The notes under the pieces are model-generated. The model searched no databases. It was not told the DNA's origin and saw only the letters and a list, made by a program, of their open reading frames with translations. The translations under genes were made by a program, and so were the position numbers. From contig CACNIK010000003.1 in assembly GCA_902620525.1 (NCBI GenBank), positions 87,131-151,130 of the forward strand: a DNA stretch of 64,000 nucleotides. Direction: 5' to 3'. Of the stretch, positions 44,861 through 52,466 are shown piece after piece. Each line of letters starts with the position of its first letter. Position 1 is the stretch's first letter. The stretch comes from an uncultured Pelagibacteraceae bacterium (GTDB lineage: Bacteria; Pseudomonadota; Alphaproteobacteria; Pelagibacterales; Pelagibacteraceae).

Positions 44861-45810
44861 ATTTTTACTTTATTTAATGCATTGTTTTTGAATATATTAG
44901 CTTCTCTAATGTATCTTCTGACCATTTGTGTTGTTTTATGTCCTGTCATCGCCATTATACTTCTCTCGTCTGCTCCAGCTTCTGCAGCTACAGTAGCAAA
45001 ACCAGATCTTAGACTATGAGCGGAGAAATTGTCATTTGCAATACCAGCTACTTTCAAACAATCTTTTATTATAAGAACCACTGACTGATCTGTTAGTCGA
45101 TTTTTTGTTAATGCAGAACCTTTAGCAAATCTTCTAAAAACGGGCCCAGTTTTTATTTTTGAAATTTTTAGCCAATTTTTAAGATTTGTTACTGGGCAAT
45201 AAGTTTCTTTTGAAAAGTAGGGAAGACCTTTCATCATACCTTCTCCAAATTGATCTGTTTTAGACCTTCTAAGAACTATTTTTACACCTTCATCAACGAA
45301 TTCAAGATCTTCATAGTCAATAGATATTAACTCTGTACGTCTAAAACCGCCTCCAAATCCTATTAGTATCAATGCTTTATTCCTTAGTTTTACAATTTCC
45401 TCTATATCTTGTTCATCTATTACATTAATTATTTGTTTTAAATGATTGATTAATATAGGTTTTTTACCTGTTTGTTTGCTCCCTTTTAATCTTTTTATAC
45501 CCATTAAATTTTCAATTATTACTGGATGTTTAGTATCTAAATAATGACCTTTTAATTTATGAACAACGCCTATAGACACCAATCTTCGCCTTAACGTGCT
45601 AATTTTAGATTTTTTTGATAAATGAGTTAGGTATAAAGATACAATTTTGGGATCAGAGGGCATTGATTTAAAGGCGTGTTTAGCACAGAAAGCTGCAAAA
45701 TCTTTAAAATCAGATCGATAAGCCCTCAAAGTATTACTGGCCTTAGAGGTTTTAAGGTTATTTAATGTTTCCTCATGTAAAGTTTTTATGTCCGTTGTCA
45801 GTTCATTCAT
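44857..45810 (-). CDS. Tyrosine recombinase / site-specific integrase
   Basis: The 317-residue phage-integrase family protein has an N-terminal SAM-like core-binding domain (about 8-100, with SNTLRAYRSDFKDFAAFC). The catalytic domain is complete: Arg157 (GFRRTEL), Lys184 (RRSKTD), His265-x-x-Arg268 (HSLRSG), His291 (TGHKT) and the nucleophile Tyr300 (RRYIRE). It is not a clear XerC or XerD; it resembles the stand-alone integrases found on mobile elements. Directly before its start codon lies an inverted repeat with a 7 bp centre (45814-45848). It overlaps the FkbM gene by 4 bp. Confidence 0.93.
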   Translation of the reverse strand: MNELTTDIKTLHEETLNNLKTSKASNTLRAYRSDFKDFAAFCAKHAFKSMPSDPKIVSLYLTHLSKKSKISTLRRRLVSIGVVHKLKGHYLDTKHPVIIENLMGIKRLKGSKQTGKKPILINHLKQIINVIDEQDIEEIVKLRNKALILIGFGGGFRRTELISIDYEDLEFVDEGVKIVLRRSKTDQFGEGMMKGLPYFSKETYCPVTNLKNWLKISKIKTGPVFRRFAKGSALTKNRLTDQSVVLIIKDCLKVAGIANDNFSAHSLRSGFATVAAEAGADERSIMAMTGHKTTQMVRRYIREANIFKNNALNKVKI

Positions 45811-45813
45811 ATC

Positions 45814-45848
45814 ATTACTATTGATAACAATTAATTATCATTAGTAAT
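45814..45848. repeat. Inverted repeat, possible recombinase core site or operator
   Basis: Left arm ATTACTATTGATAA (45814-45827) and right arm TTATCATTAGTAAT (45835-45848) are inverted copies matching at 13 of 14 positions. The 7 bp centre is CAATTAA. Two roughly 11-14 bp inverted half-sites around a 6-8 bp centre is the known layout of tyrosine recombinase crossover sites, and the inner ATAA/TTAT ends are dif-like. It begins 4 bp from the recombinase start codon (45808-45810). An autoregulatory operator is the alternative. Confidence 0.6.
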
Positions 45849-45894
45849 ATAATAACTCATTTTAGAAGTCAAGCAAATAAGTTAAAATAATTTA

Positions 45895-46059
45895 ATGCTT
45901 AAATATATTATTTTAGGATTATCAGTACCGATCGTTGCATTTTTTTTAATGTATCGTTGGGAAAAACTAAAAAACAAAAGTAGAAATTTAACTTTAACAA
46001 CAGGAATAGCTATTCTAGTAGTGGGAATATTATTAATTATAGCCTTATTAATTGATTAA
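45895..46059 (+). CDS. Small two-helix membrane protein, unknown
   Basis: The reading frame from ATG 45895 to TAA 46057-46059 encodes 54 residues. Two hydrophobic stretches (about 3-20 and 33-53) flank a basic loop (RWEKLKNKSRN), so both ends are probably outside and the loop is inside the cell. I do not recognise the family. It lies 3 bp before the cupin-like gene and may share its promoter with it, in the spacer next to the recombinase. Close packing with the next gene supports it being real. Confidence 0.55.
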   Translation: MLKYIILGLSVPIVAFFLMYRWEKLKNKSRNLTLTTGIAILVVGILLIIALLID

Positions 46060-46062
46060 ATC

Positions 46063-46464
46063 ATGTTCAAGAGTAGGAAAAGAGTTATTTTAGATAGAGG
46101 GCCAAGTTGGCCAGATTACGATAAAGCAGAACCATTTATGATTAGGTATTATATTTTATTTAGAAAAAGGCCTAAATGGTTTCCATTCAATATTTTAGTA
46201 CATAAGATACTCAAGGAAGATCGAGGAGATTTACACGATCATTACTGGTCTTATATAACAATCATTTTAAAAGGCGGTTATTGGGAAACTACTAATAAAG
46301 GTACTTTTTGGAGAGGTCCTGGATACATTGGTTTCAGAAAAAACACCGATAAACATAGCCTTAAACTTAAGGATAATAGGCCTGCGTGGACTATTATGCT
46401 GGTTGGTCCCCACCACTCTAGCAAAACAAGTTCAAAATATCAAAATGAAGCTGAAAGGCACTGA
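46063..46464 (+). CDS. Cupin-like protein of unknown function
   Basis: The 133 residues look like a single-domain cupin. LHDHYWSYITIILKGGYWE carries the metal-binding His pair and the Glu strand, and the later segment DKHSLKLKDNRPAWTIMLVGP supplies the second His. Similar short proteins occur in phages and marine bacteria; the function is not known. The N-terminus is basic and aromatic, with no signal peptide. The gene overlaps the alkyltransferase start by 20 bp and lies 3 bp after the small membrane protein. Confidence 0.6.
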   Translation: MFKSRKRVILDRGPSWPDYDKAEPFMIRYYILFRKRPKWFPFNILVHKILKEDRGDLHDHYWSYITIILKGGYWETTNKGTFWRGPGYIGFRKNTDKHSLKLKDNRPAWTIMLVGPHHSSKTSSKYQNEAERH

Positions 46465-46720
46465 TTTTCAGATTAAAGTTTGGAAGTATTTGCTTAAAAT
46501 ACCTAAAGGCAAGGTCAAAACCTATAAAGAGGTAGCTGTAGCCATTAAAAGCCCCTACTCAGCTCGTGCTGTGGGCAATGCAGTAGGTAAAAACCCTTAT
46601 GCTCCCAAAATTCCTTGTCATAGAGTGATTAAGTCAGACGGTTCACTTGGAGGATATTCAGGTAAAGGTGGTATTAAAACTAAGAGAAAACTGCTAAAAA
46701 AGGAGGGTATAACGCTCTAG
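46445..46720 (+). CDS. Single-domain alkylated-DNA cysteine methyltransferase (Ogt/MGMT C-domain)
   Basis: The 91 residues from ATG 46445 form only the catalytic domain: DFQIKVWKYLLKIPKGKVKTYKEVA, the helix SPYSARAVGNAVGKNPYAP and the active-site Cys in IPCHRVIKSDG. The PCHRV motif argues for real alkyl transfer and against an alkyltransferase-like protein, which would lack Cys. Counting 46501-46680 gives 77 G/C in 180 bases (43%), well above its surroundings, suggesting recent acquisition. The open frame extends upstream to 46328, but that part is the cupin gene in another frame. Confidence 0.85.
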   Translation: MKLKGTDFQIKVWKYLLKIPKGKVKTYKEVAVAIKSPYSARAVGNAVGKNPYAPKIPCHRVIKSDGSLGGYSGKGGIKTKRKLLKKEGITL

Positions 46721-47100
46721 AATTGTTGTTTGACAAGCGTTTTAGCATAATTCTCAATCTTTGGTTGCTTTTTTTGCTTACTCGCGGCTTAGTTGTACCA
46801 TAGAATATAAAATCGCAAAAAAAATGCTATCTATGGCCTTTTAAACGCTATATTCCTTTTATGCATTGCTCTAGAATTCGCGCTATTAGCCACTTCTAGA
46901 AGACCTAAAAATCATTGGTTTTAAGTGTATTTTTAAGCTCTGATTTGATGGATTTTACTAAATATAATTTTTTTTTCTTAAAATCTCATGTAAATATGTC
47001 AATAATACCAATGTTTTTATTAATATTATTACATTAAGGTAAATATTATTTACTTATATACTAATATTTTACTTTAATAATATATTATATATCATTGTAT
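46721..47100. other. 380 bp convergent intergenic spacer with repeats
   Basis: No reading frame of useful length is present. Its left part contains inverted pairs AGCGTTT (46736-46742) / AAACGCT (46843-46849) and CCATAG (46798-46803) / CTATGG (46831-46836), and the palindrome CTTCTAGAAG (46893-46902). An 11 bp direct repeat GCTCTAGAATT occurs at 46714-46724 and 46868-46878. The right part is nearly pure A/T with three copies of an AATATT(A/T)TTAC-like motif near 47022, 47042 and 47063, about 20 bp apart. It lies between the ends of two convergent genes and is by far the longest gap in the window. Confidence 0.6.
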
Positions 47101-48000
47101 TTATTGAAAAAAACGTAGACTTATATAAACTATAATAGGTGCTGATATAAATGACATTATCGTAGAGGTAACTATAACACTAGCTACGTTGTCTACTGCC
47201 CTCTTTTCGGAATACATTGAACCAACTAAATATGTTAAAACCGCACTAGGCATAGAAGATTGAATTAAGAGAACCCCAGCAGCAAAACCAGTAAGTCCTA
47301 AAAATTTGATAAGAGCAAATCCTATGATTGGACCAATAACTACCCTAACCGCACCAAGTATAGATGCGTGTGTCCAAGAAACAACTTTAAGTCTTGTTAA
47401 TGCGATACCCAACGACATTAAAACTAAAAATATTGTTGTATAAGTTAATAAAAATGTAGTGTTCTCGATATAACCTGGAACTTCCCATTCAAAGTAAAGA
47501 AAAAGAACCGCAATAATAATTCCATAGATAGGAACGTTTTTTACTAAAATATCTAATGAAAAACTTTTTTTCGCTAATAAAACACCGATAGTGAAGTGAA
47601 ATAAAATAATTACAGATGCAATTGCAGATGCCACACCTAGTCCTTCTGTACCATAAGCAAAAAGACATATAGGAACGCCCATGTTTCCAGTATTTGGTAA
47701 AATTAATGGCGGTAATTCTGTAATAGTATCTTTTTTAAGAATAAATAAAAATATGAAACCGACAACTGCGAATCCCGCAATTATTATTACAGCATAAATA
47801 AAATATTCTATAAATACATCAAGAGTTACACCGGTTGTTGTAATCGTATAAAAAATCATAGCTGGTGTACCAATATTTCCGGCGAAATTTGTTATGAAAG
47901 TTGTGTCAAAATTTGGATCTTTTTTACCAAGATAATAACCTACTCCAATAATAAAGAAGACAGGGAAAAGAACATCAATTAACTTTATATAGAGCTCCAT
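47101..48000 (-). CDS. AEC (auxin efflux carrier) family transporter
   Basis: The 299-residue membrane protein has about ten helices and the family pattern: FPVFFIIGVGYYLGK at the start, NFAGNIGTPAMIFYTI, LPNTGNMGVPICLFAYG (the conserved Asn-Gly-Pro loop) and QSSMPSAVLTYLVGSMYS. AEC proteins export or import organic acids or related anions; the substrate cannot be told. It is the last gene of the minus-strand DMSP operon, overlapping the SbmA-like gene by 1 bp. Confidence 0.85.
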   Translation of the reverse strand: MELYIKLIDVLFPVFFIIGVGYYLGKKDPNFDTTFITNFAGNIGTPAMIFYTITTTGVTLDVFIEYFIYAVIIIAGFAVVGFIFLFILKKDTITELPPLILPNTGNMGVPICLFAYGTEGLGVASAIASVIILFHFTIGVLLAKKSFSLDILVKNVPIYGIIIAVLFLYFEWEVPGYIENTTFLLTYTTIFLVLMSLGIALTRLKVVSWTHASILGAVRVVIGPIIGFALIKFLGLTGFAAGVLLIQSSMPSAVLTYLVGSMYSEKRAVDNVASVIVTSTIMSFISAPIIVYISLRFFQ

Positions 48001-49004
48001 TAAGCTCTTACATCAGATTTTCGAGGTTTTCTCAACTTATTTCCAAAATTAATCGCAGTCTCGAATTCATTTAGACGTTTATATATAGATCTTAATTCAG
48101 TTATTCTTGTCCAGTTTTGTAAAAATAAAGAAAAACTACTTTGAACCTCTCTGAAAGCTGATGAGGTTTGAATTAAAACACCTAATGTCATTGCACCAGT
48201 AAATAATCCAGGTCCCATTAAAAGATAAGGAACTATTATCATTGTTTGGTTGTACATAATTATCCAAAGATCGAAATAGCCATAATGTAAAAATAGTCTG
48301 TGATAATTAAATTTTATTCCGGTAAATAATTGAAAAATTGTTGGTGCTTGGACGTAATTTTTTCTATCATCTTCACCATAAACAAGTTCTTTTCTAAAGG
48401 CTGCTTCAACTTTTTGATTGTTATATTCTAAACCTGGAAGTTTAATTCCAACTAACCAACTTATTACTAAACCTCCCAAACTAGCTGTTAAAGAAACCCA
48501 AACCAGAGATCCAGTGATATCTTTAAAAAATGGTATTACTACATTTGAGGATAAGCCCCATAGAATGGGAATAAAAGCTATCAAAAGCATAATAGCTCTT
48601 ACTATTTGTAAGCCTAAACTCTCAACTATTTTGGCAAAATTCATGGCATCTTCTTGGATTCTTTGAGAGGCGCCTTCTACTTTAGCATCCACTGCTCTCC
48701 AATATGGCATATAAGAAAATGTCATAGCCTCTCGCCATCTAAAAGCCCAAAGTCTAGTAAAATAATTGGTAACTGTATAAATAATGACGTAAGGGATAGC
48801 CAATTTCATAAATAAGTAAATACCGTCATAAAATTCTGATAATTCACGTTCTGGGGCTTTTTGTAGAAGGTCATAAAATCCCTTATACCACTCGTTTATT
48901 TTAACATCTATATAAGTCTGAGCTAAAAGAGATAGTATTATAAAAGCGAAACCACCCCAGGACCACAAAAGCCATTTTTTATCTGTAAAAAAACTACGCC
49001 ACAT
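48000..49004 (-). CDS. SbmA/BacA-like peptide transporter
   Basis: The 334 residues have about seven hydrophobic segments and the SbmA/BacA signature: VKINEWYKGFYDLLQ, FRWREAMTFSYMPYWRAVD, VEGASQRIQEDAMNFA and LLIAFIPILWGLSS. These proteins import modified peptides and other cargo using the proton gradient, with no ATPase domain. E. coli SbmA is about 406 residues, so this is somewhat shorter, mainly at the C-terminus. It lies between the complex I subunit gene and the AEC gene in the same operon. Confidence 0.85.
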   Translation of the reverse strand: MWRSFFTDKKWLLWSWGGFAFIILSLLAQTYIDVKINEWYKGFYDLLQKAPERELSEFYDGIYLFMKLAIPYVIIYTVTNYFTRLWAFRWREAMTFSYMPYWRAVDAKVEGASQRIQEDAMNFAKIVESLGLQIVRAIMLLIAFIPILWGLSSNVVIPFFKDITGSLVWVSLTASLGGLVISWLVGIKLPGLEYNNQKVEAAFRKELVYGEDDRKNYVQAPTIFQLFTGIKFNYHRLFLHYGYFDLWIIMYNQTMIIVPYLLMGPGLFTGAMTLGVLIQTSSAFREVQSSFSLFLQNWTRITELRSIYKRLNEFETAINFGNKLRKPRKSDVRA

Positions 49005-49006
49005 AA

Positions 49007-49291
49007 TTAATTCTTAGTAAAATTCTCCGCATAAGATTTGATAATAAATTTTCTTTTATTAGGCTCAATGACTTTGTAAGAAATATTGTTATTTTTAGCA
49101 TATTCTATTGCTTTATCTTTTGTCGAAAATTTAAGTTTTACCTCTCCCATGGTATCATTTGAAGATTCCCACCCCATTAAAGGATTTATACTTGTGTCTT
49201 TAGATTCAAACTCCAAAATCCAATTATCTTCTTTCCCCAAACCTGATTGAGTCGCTGTTTTAGATGGAATATAAATTTTTGCTTTTTTCAT
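49007..49291 (-). CDS. NDUFS4-like accessory subunit of NADH dehydrogenase
   Basis: The 94 residues match the NDUFS4/18-kDa ETC_C1 family: AKIYIPSKTATQSGLGKEDNWILEFE, then NPLMGWESSNDTMGEVKLKFSTKDKAIEYAKNN and YKVIEPNKRK. In mitochondria and alphaproteobacteria this subunit stabilises the NADH-binding module of complex I. It is transcribed with dmdA (1 bp away) and not with nuo genes. The family call is firm; why it sits here is unclear. Confidence 0.88.
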   Translation of the reverse strand: MKKAKIYIPSKTATQSGLGKEDNWILEFESKDTSINPLMGWESSNDTMGEVKLKFSTKDKAIEYAKNNNISYKVIEPNKRKFIIKSYAENFTKN

Positions 49292-49292
49292 A

Positions 49293-50399
49293 TTAAATTA
49301 TTGGCAATTCACAAATTTCACCATCTACTAAATTATCATTTAAATTGATATTAAAAATCTCATTATTTTTACAATATTCTTTGTTAATCATAGCTATTCC
49401 GACTATCTTCTTGAAAGTTGGAGAAAAAGCTGCAGATCTCAAATTACCTATTTTTTGTTTTTTTTTATTAAACAAATCTACGCTGTTTAAGTTTAATGTA
49501 TCTGAATTAATCTTTACACCCATTAGTTTTCTTTTAATACCATTTTTCAAAATTTTTTTTAAACTGTCTTTTCCTATAAATTCTACATTGTCGTTTAGAT
49601 GTACTAGTTTTTCAAAACCACATTCAAACGGATTATCGCTTATAAGCATATCGTTTCCATATGACAATAAGCCTCCTTCAATTCTTTCAGCATGATTAGG
49701 TGCTCCTGGTTTAATATTATATTTTTTTCCTACCTCGAAGAAATAATCATATAGTTCTAAACCAGCTTTTACATTTTCTACATGAATTTCATAACCTCCT
49801 TGTTTAGAAAACCCTGATCTAGAAATTAAAAACTTATTATTTTTAAATTTAAAAAAATTATATTTAAAAAATTTTAACTCGCTAATTTCTTTTCCAAACA
49901 CATCCTCCATTAATTTAAATGATTTTGGACCTTGTACAGCTAAAGTATCAATATTTGCCTCAAATATTTTTACATTTAGTTTTTTTCCTGCTGCAATTCC
50001 TTTGGCATACAAAAGAACATCTGAGTCAGCTATACATACTCTCCAAATATTATCCTCTAACTTATAAATTAAAGGATCATTTATTATCCCACCATTTGAG
50101 TCAATTAATGGTACATAATAACAACTGCCTACTTTTGATTTAGAAAGATCTCTACATGTCATTAATTGCACTAGTTGATGTGCGTCTTTACCTGAAATTT
50201 CTATTTCTCTTTGCACTGAAACATCCCAAAGTTGAACATCTTTTTTTAAATGCAAATATTCTTCATCAACATTAGAAAAAGAGGTTGGCAATAACATATG
50301 GTTGTAAACTGTGTAGCTTTTGACACCCTGTTCTTCTATTTTTTTTGTAAAAGGTGTAGACCTAACTCTTCGTGATTTACTAATGTAAAAATTCTTCAT
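49293..50399 (-). CDS. dmdA: DMSP demethylase DmdA (GcvT-related)
   Basis: DmdA transfers a methyl group from dimethylsulfoniopropionate to tetrahydrofolate, giving methylmercaptopropionate. The 368 residues carry the SAR11 DmdA signature as I remember it: SKSRRVRSTPF, SYTVYNHMLLP, VQLMTCRDLSKSKVG, SGFSKQGGYE and ERIEGGLLSYGND with DNPFECGF, ending ICELPII. It is GcvT-like but differs from true glycine-cleavage T-protein in these motifs. At residue 197 it has Phe where I recall Trp in the SAR11 reference enzyme. Genes for DmdB- and DmdC-like enzymes lie upstream in the same operon, which supports the call. Confidence 0.8.
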   Translation of the reverse strand: MKNFYISKSRRVRSTPFTKKIEEQGVKSYTVYNHMLLPTSFSNVDEEYLHLKKDVQLWDVSVQREIEISGKDAHQLVQLMTCRDLSKSKVGSCYYVPLIDSNGGIINDPLIYKLEDNIWRVCIADSDVLLYAKGIAAGKKLNVKIFEANIDTLAVQGPKSFKLMEDVFGKEISELKFFKYNFFKFKNNKFLISRSGFSKQGGYEIHVENVKAGLELYDYFFEVGKKYNIKPGAPNHAERIEGGLLSYGNDMLISDNPFECGFEKLVHLNDNVEFIGKDSLKKILKNGIKRKLMGVKINSDTLNLNSVDLFNKKKQKIGNLRSAAFSPTFKKIVGIAMINKEYCKNNEIFNINLNDNLVDGEICELPII

Positions 50400-51172
50400 T
50401 TGTTTAAAAATTCTAAAATCTTTTCTCTCATCTCAAACGCATTTTCTAAAATTATCATATGACCACAATCTTTAATTATATGAACTTTAGATTTGTCAAT
50501 CATTTTTGCAAATTTTTCTCCTGATTCTAATTTAATCATCTTATCAATTTCACCAAAAATAAAAAACGTTGGACACGTTATGCTTTTTACCGCATCAGCG
50601 CCATTTTTGTAATTATTACAAGCAATCAAGTCTACAGCCAGAACCTCTCTTACCTCTCTGGAGGAATTAAGTATTTTTTGTAATGGATTTCCTCCAATAA
50701 ATTGTTTTGAAGATCCATATCCCCATTTCATCATTAAATTTATGGCTTCCATATCACCAGATAAAGCTAGATCAATTAAACTTTTGTTAACAGGTATAGA
50801 ATAGGACCCTGCGATGAAAACTATTTTTTCAATTTTTTTTGGATAGCTTTTTGCGAATTCAAGAGCCTCTAAACATCCTTGAGAATGAGCAATCAATATA
50901 GATTTTTCAATACCAACATGATCGACAAAATCATTTATCCAATTTGATATTTCTTCTATTGATTTCAAACAAGGTCCTTCGGAATTGCCATGTCCTGGAA
51001 GATCTAAAGTAAATACATTAAAACCTTTATCAGCCAAAAATTGATCGGTTAAAGACCAAACAACATGAGATTGGCCACTGCCGTGTAATAGAATAATAGT
51101 CGGTTTTTTTTTGTCAAAAGGATACCCAACATCATTTGAAAATATTTTTTTCTTTTTAATTTCTGTAATCAA
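50396..51172 (-). CDS. Alpha/beta hydrolase
   Basis: The 258-residue protein has the alpha/beta hydrolase fold with oxyanion-hole HGSGQSHVVW, nucleophile Ser in LIAHSQGCLEAL, Asp in IFGEIDKMI and His in IKDCGHMIIL. No signal peptide is seen, so it is cytoplasmic. The family ranges from thioesterases to C-C hydrolases. Within this operon an acyl-CoA thioester or a methylated sulfur compound is a reasonable guess, but nothing in the sequence fixes it. It overlaps dmdA by 4 bp and is 18 bp from the crotonase gene. Confidence 0.85.
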   Translation of the reverse strand: MITEIKKKKIFSNDVGYPFDKKKPTIILLHGSGQSHVVWSLTDQFLADKGFNVFTLDLPGHGNSEGPCLKSIEEISNWINDFVDHVGIEKSILIAHSQGCLEALEFAKSYPKKIEKIVFIAGSYSIPVNKSLIDLALSGDMEAINLMMKWGYGSSKQFIGGNPLQKILNSSREVREVLAVDLIACNNYKNGADAVKSITCPTFFIFGEIDKMIKLESGEKFAKMIDKSKVHIIKDCGHMIILENAFEMREKILEFLNK

Positions 51173-51190
51173 TTCAAAGCCTTTAAAAAA

Positions 51191-52000
51191 TTATTTATCT
51201 TTCCAGTTAGGTTCTCGTTTATCAATAAAAGCATCGATACCCTCTTTTGCATCCAGTTTAAGCATATTTTGAACCATTACCTTTGAAGCATAATCATAAG
51301 CATCGGAAAGTTTCATATCTAATTGCTTGTAAAAAGCTTCTTTACCAATTTTTAAAGTTACTGAGGATTTTTTTGAAATTTTTTTGGCTTTATCTAATAC
51401 AAAGTCTTTAAGTTCATTTATTTCGATAACATCATTGATTAAACCAATTTTAGCAGCTTTATCTGATGAAATTAATTCTCCAGTTAAAAGCATTTCCATA
51501 GAATGTTTGTTGGATAAGTTTCTCGAAATAGCAACCATGGGCGTGGAACAAAATAGACCTATATTTACTCCAGGCGTTGCAAATTTAGCTGAACTACTTG
51601 CGTATGCTAAATCACAACTTGCAACCAATTGACACCCAGCGGCTGTAGCTGTTCCAGCAACCTCTGCAATTATTGGTTTTGGGCATTTAATTATTGTTTG
51701 CATCATTTTTGAGCATTTTTTCATTATCTTTAAAAAATATTTTTTTCCTTTATCTGCACCTTTTCTTGCAGCTTTTAGCTCTTTTAAGTCATGTCCAGAT
51801 GAAAATGTTAATCCTTCTCCTGAAATTATTATTACTCTTACATTTTTATTAATACTTGCCTTGTCTAAAGCATTTTGTAATGAATTCATCATATTTTCAG
51901 AAAGAGCATTTAAATTCTCTGGGCTATTTAAGTTAAAACGTATTACTCCATTTTCGTTTAAATAAGTTTCTAAAACTTTGCTATTTTTTCTATAATTCAT
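51191..52000 (-). CDS. Crotonase-fold protein lacking both catalytic Glu (ECHDC3-like)
   Basis: The 269 residues have the enoyl-CoA hydratase fold: IISGEGLTFSSGHDLKEL, AGTATAAGCQLVASCDLAYA, KFATPGVNIGLFCST and LISSDKAAKIGLIND. The two glutamates that carry out hydration are replaced: the GGCE-type Glu is Gln124 and the QPE-type Glu is Gly144. This ATAAGCQLVASCD/FATPGVNIGLFC pattern is the ECHDC3 subgroup. It is therefore unlikely to be a DmdD-type hydratase, despite sitting among dmd genes; another CoA chemistry or a binding role is possible. Confidence 0.85.
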   Translation of the reverse strand: MNYRKNSKVLETYLNENGVIRFNLNSPENLNALSENMMNSLQNALDKASINKNVRVIIISGEGLTFSSGHDLKELKAARKGADKGKKYFLKIMKKCSKMMQTIIKCPKPIIAEVAGTATAAGCQLVASCDLAYASSSAKFATPGVNIGLFCSTPMVAISRNLSNKHSMEMLLTGELISSDKAAKIGLINDVIEINELKDFVLDKAKKISKKSSVTLKIGKEAFYKQLDMKLSDAYDYASKVMVQNMLKLDAKEGIDAFIDKREPNWKDK

Positions 52001-52003
52001 GTG

Positions 52004-52453
52004 TTAATTAATCTTTACCTTTACTTCATCTGACAAAGAGTTAGCTATAAAACAATATCGATGAGCTCTCTCTTGTACCTCTTTCATTTTGTTTTCATCT
52101 ACAGAAAATTCTTTTGAAAATGCTATTTTTGGATTTAATTCAATATTTGTTACCGACATTTTGCCTTTGGAATTTTTTCCTAAAGTAGCTATTGCGTTAT
52201 CTGTATAACCCATTACTGGCCAATGCATTTTGGCAGCAAGAGCTAAAAAAGTCATCATATGACAACTACTTAAAGCTGCTGCAAGTGCTTGTTCTGGATT
52301 ACTATTTTGTTTGTTTCCGTTCCAGTCTGGAGCCGCATCACCATTAATAACGATCTCATCGTTAAATTTTATTTGATGTTTATTTGAATATTTGCCTGGT
52401 GATAATTCTCCACCATCAAGTCTCCATTTAAGATTAATTGAAATTTTTTCCAT
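52004..52453 (-). CDS. OsmC family peroxide-reducing protein
   Basis: The 149-residue OsmC/Ohr-type protein reduces organic hydroperoxides through two cysteines. Visible are ALSSCHMMTFLALAAKMHWPV (first Cys) and ERAHRYCFIANSLSDEVKV (second Cys), with a conserved Glu-rich strand between. The order fits OsmC more than Ohr. It lies between dmdB (13 bp) and the crotonase gene (3 bp), so it is made with the DMSP enzymes, perhaps to cope with oxidised sulfur or lipid peroxides; the last point is inference. Confidence 0.87.
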   Translation of the reverse strand: MEKISINLKWRLDGGELSPGKYSNKHQIKFNDEIVINGDAAPDWNGNKQNSNPEQALAAALSSCHMMTFLALAAKMHWPVMGYTDNAIATLGKNSKGKMSVTNIELNPKIAFSKEFSVDENKMKEVQERAHRYCFIANSLSDEVKVKIN

Positions 52454-52466
52454 TATTATAATTAAA

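Noticed and set aside
46328..46444. An N-terminal extension of the alkyltransferase frame
   Set aside because: It lies over the cupin coding sequence in another frame, and the family domain begins at the ATG at 46445.
46730..46751. TTGACA with a nearby CATAAT as a promoter in the long spacer
   Set aside because: The distance between the two boxes is only about 10 bp, too short for a sigma-70 promoter.
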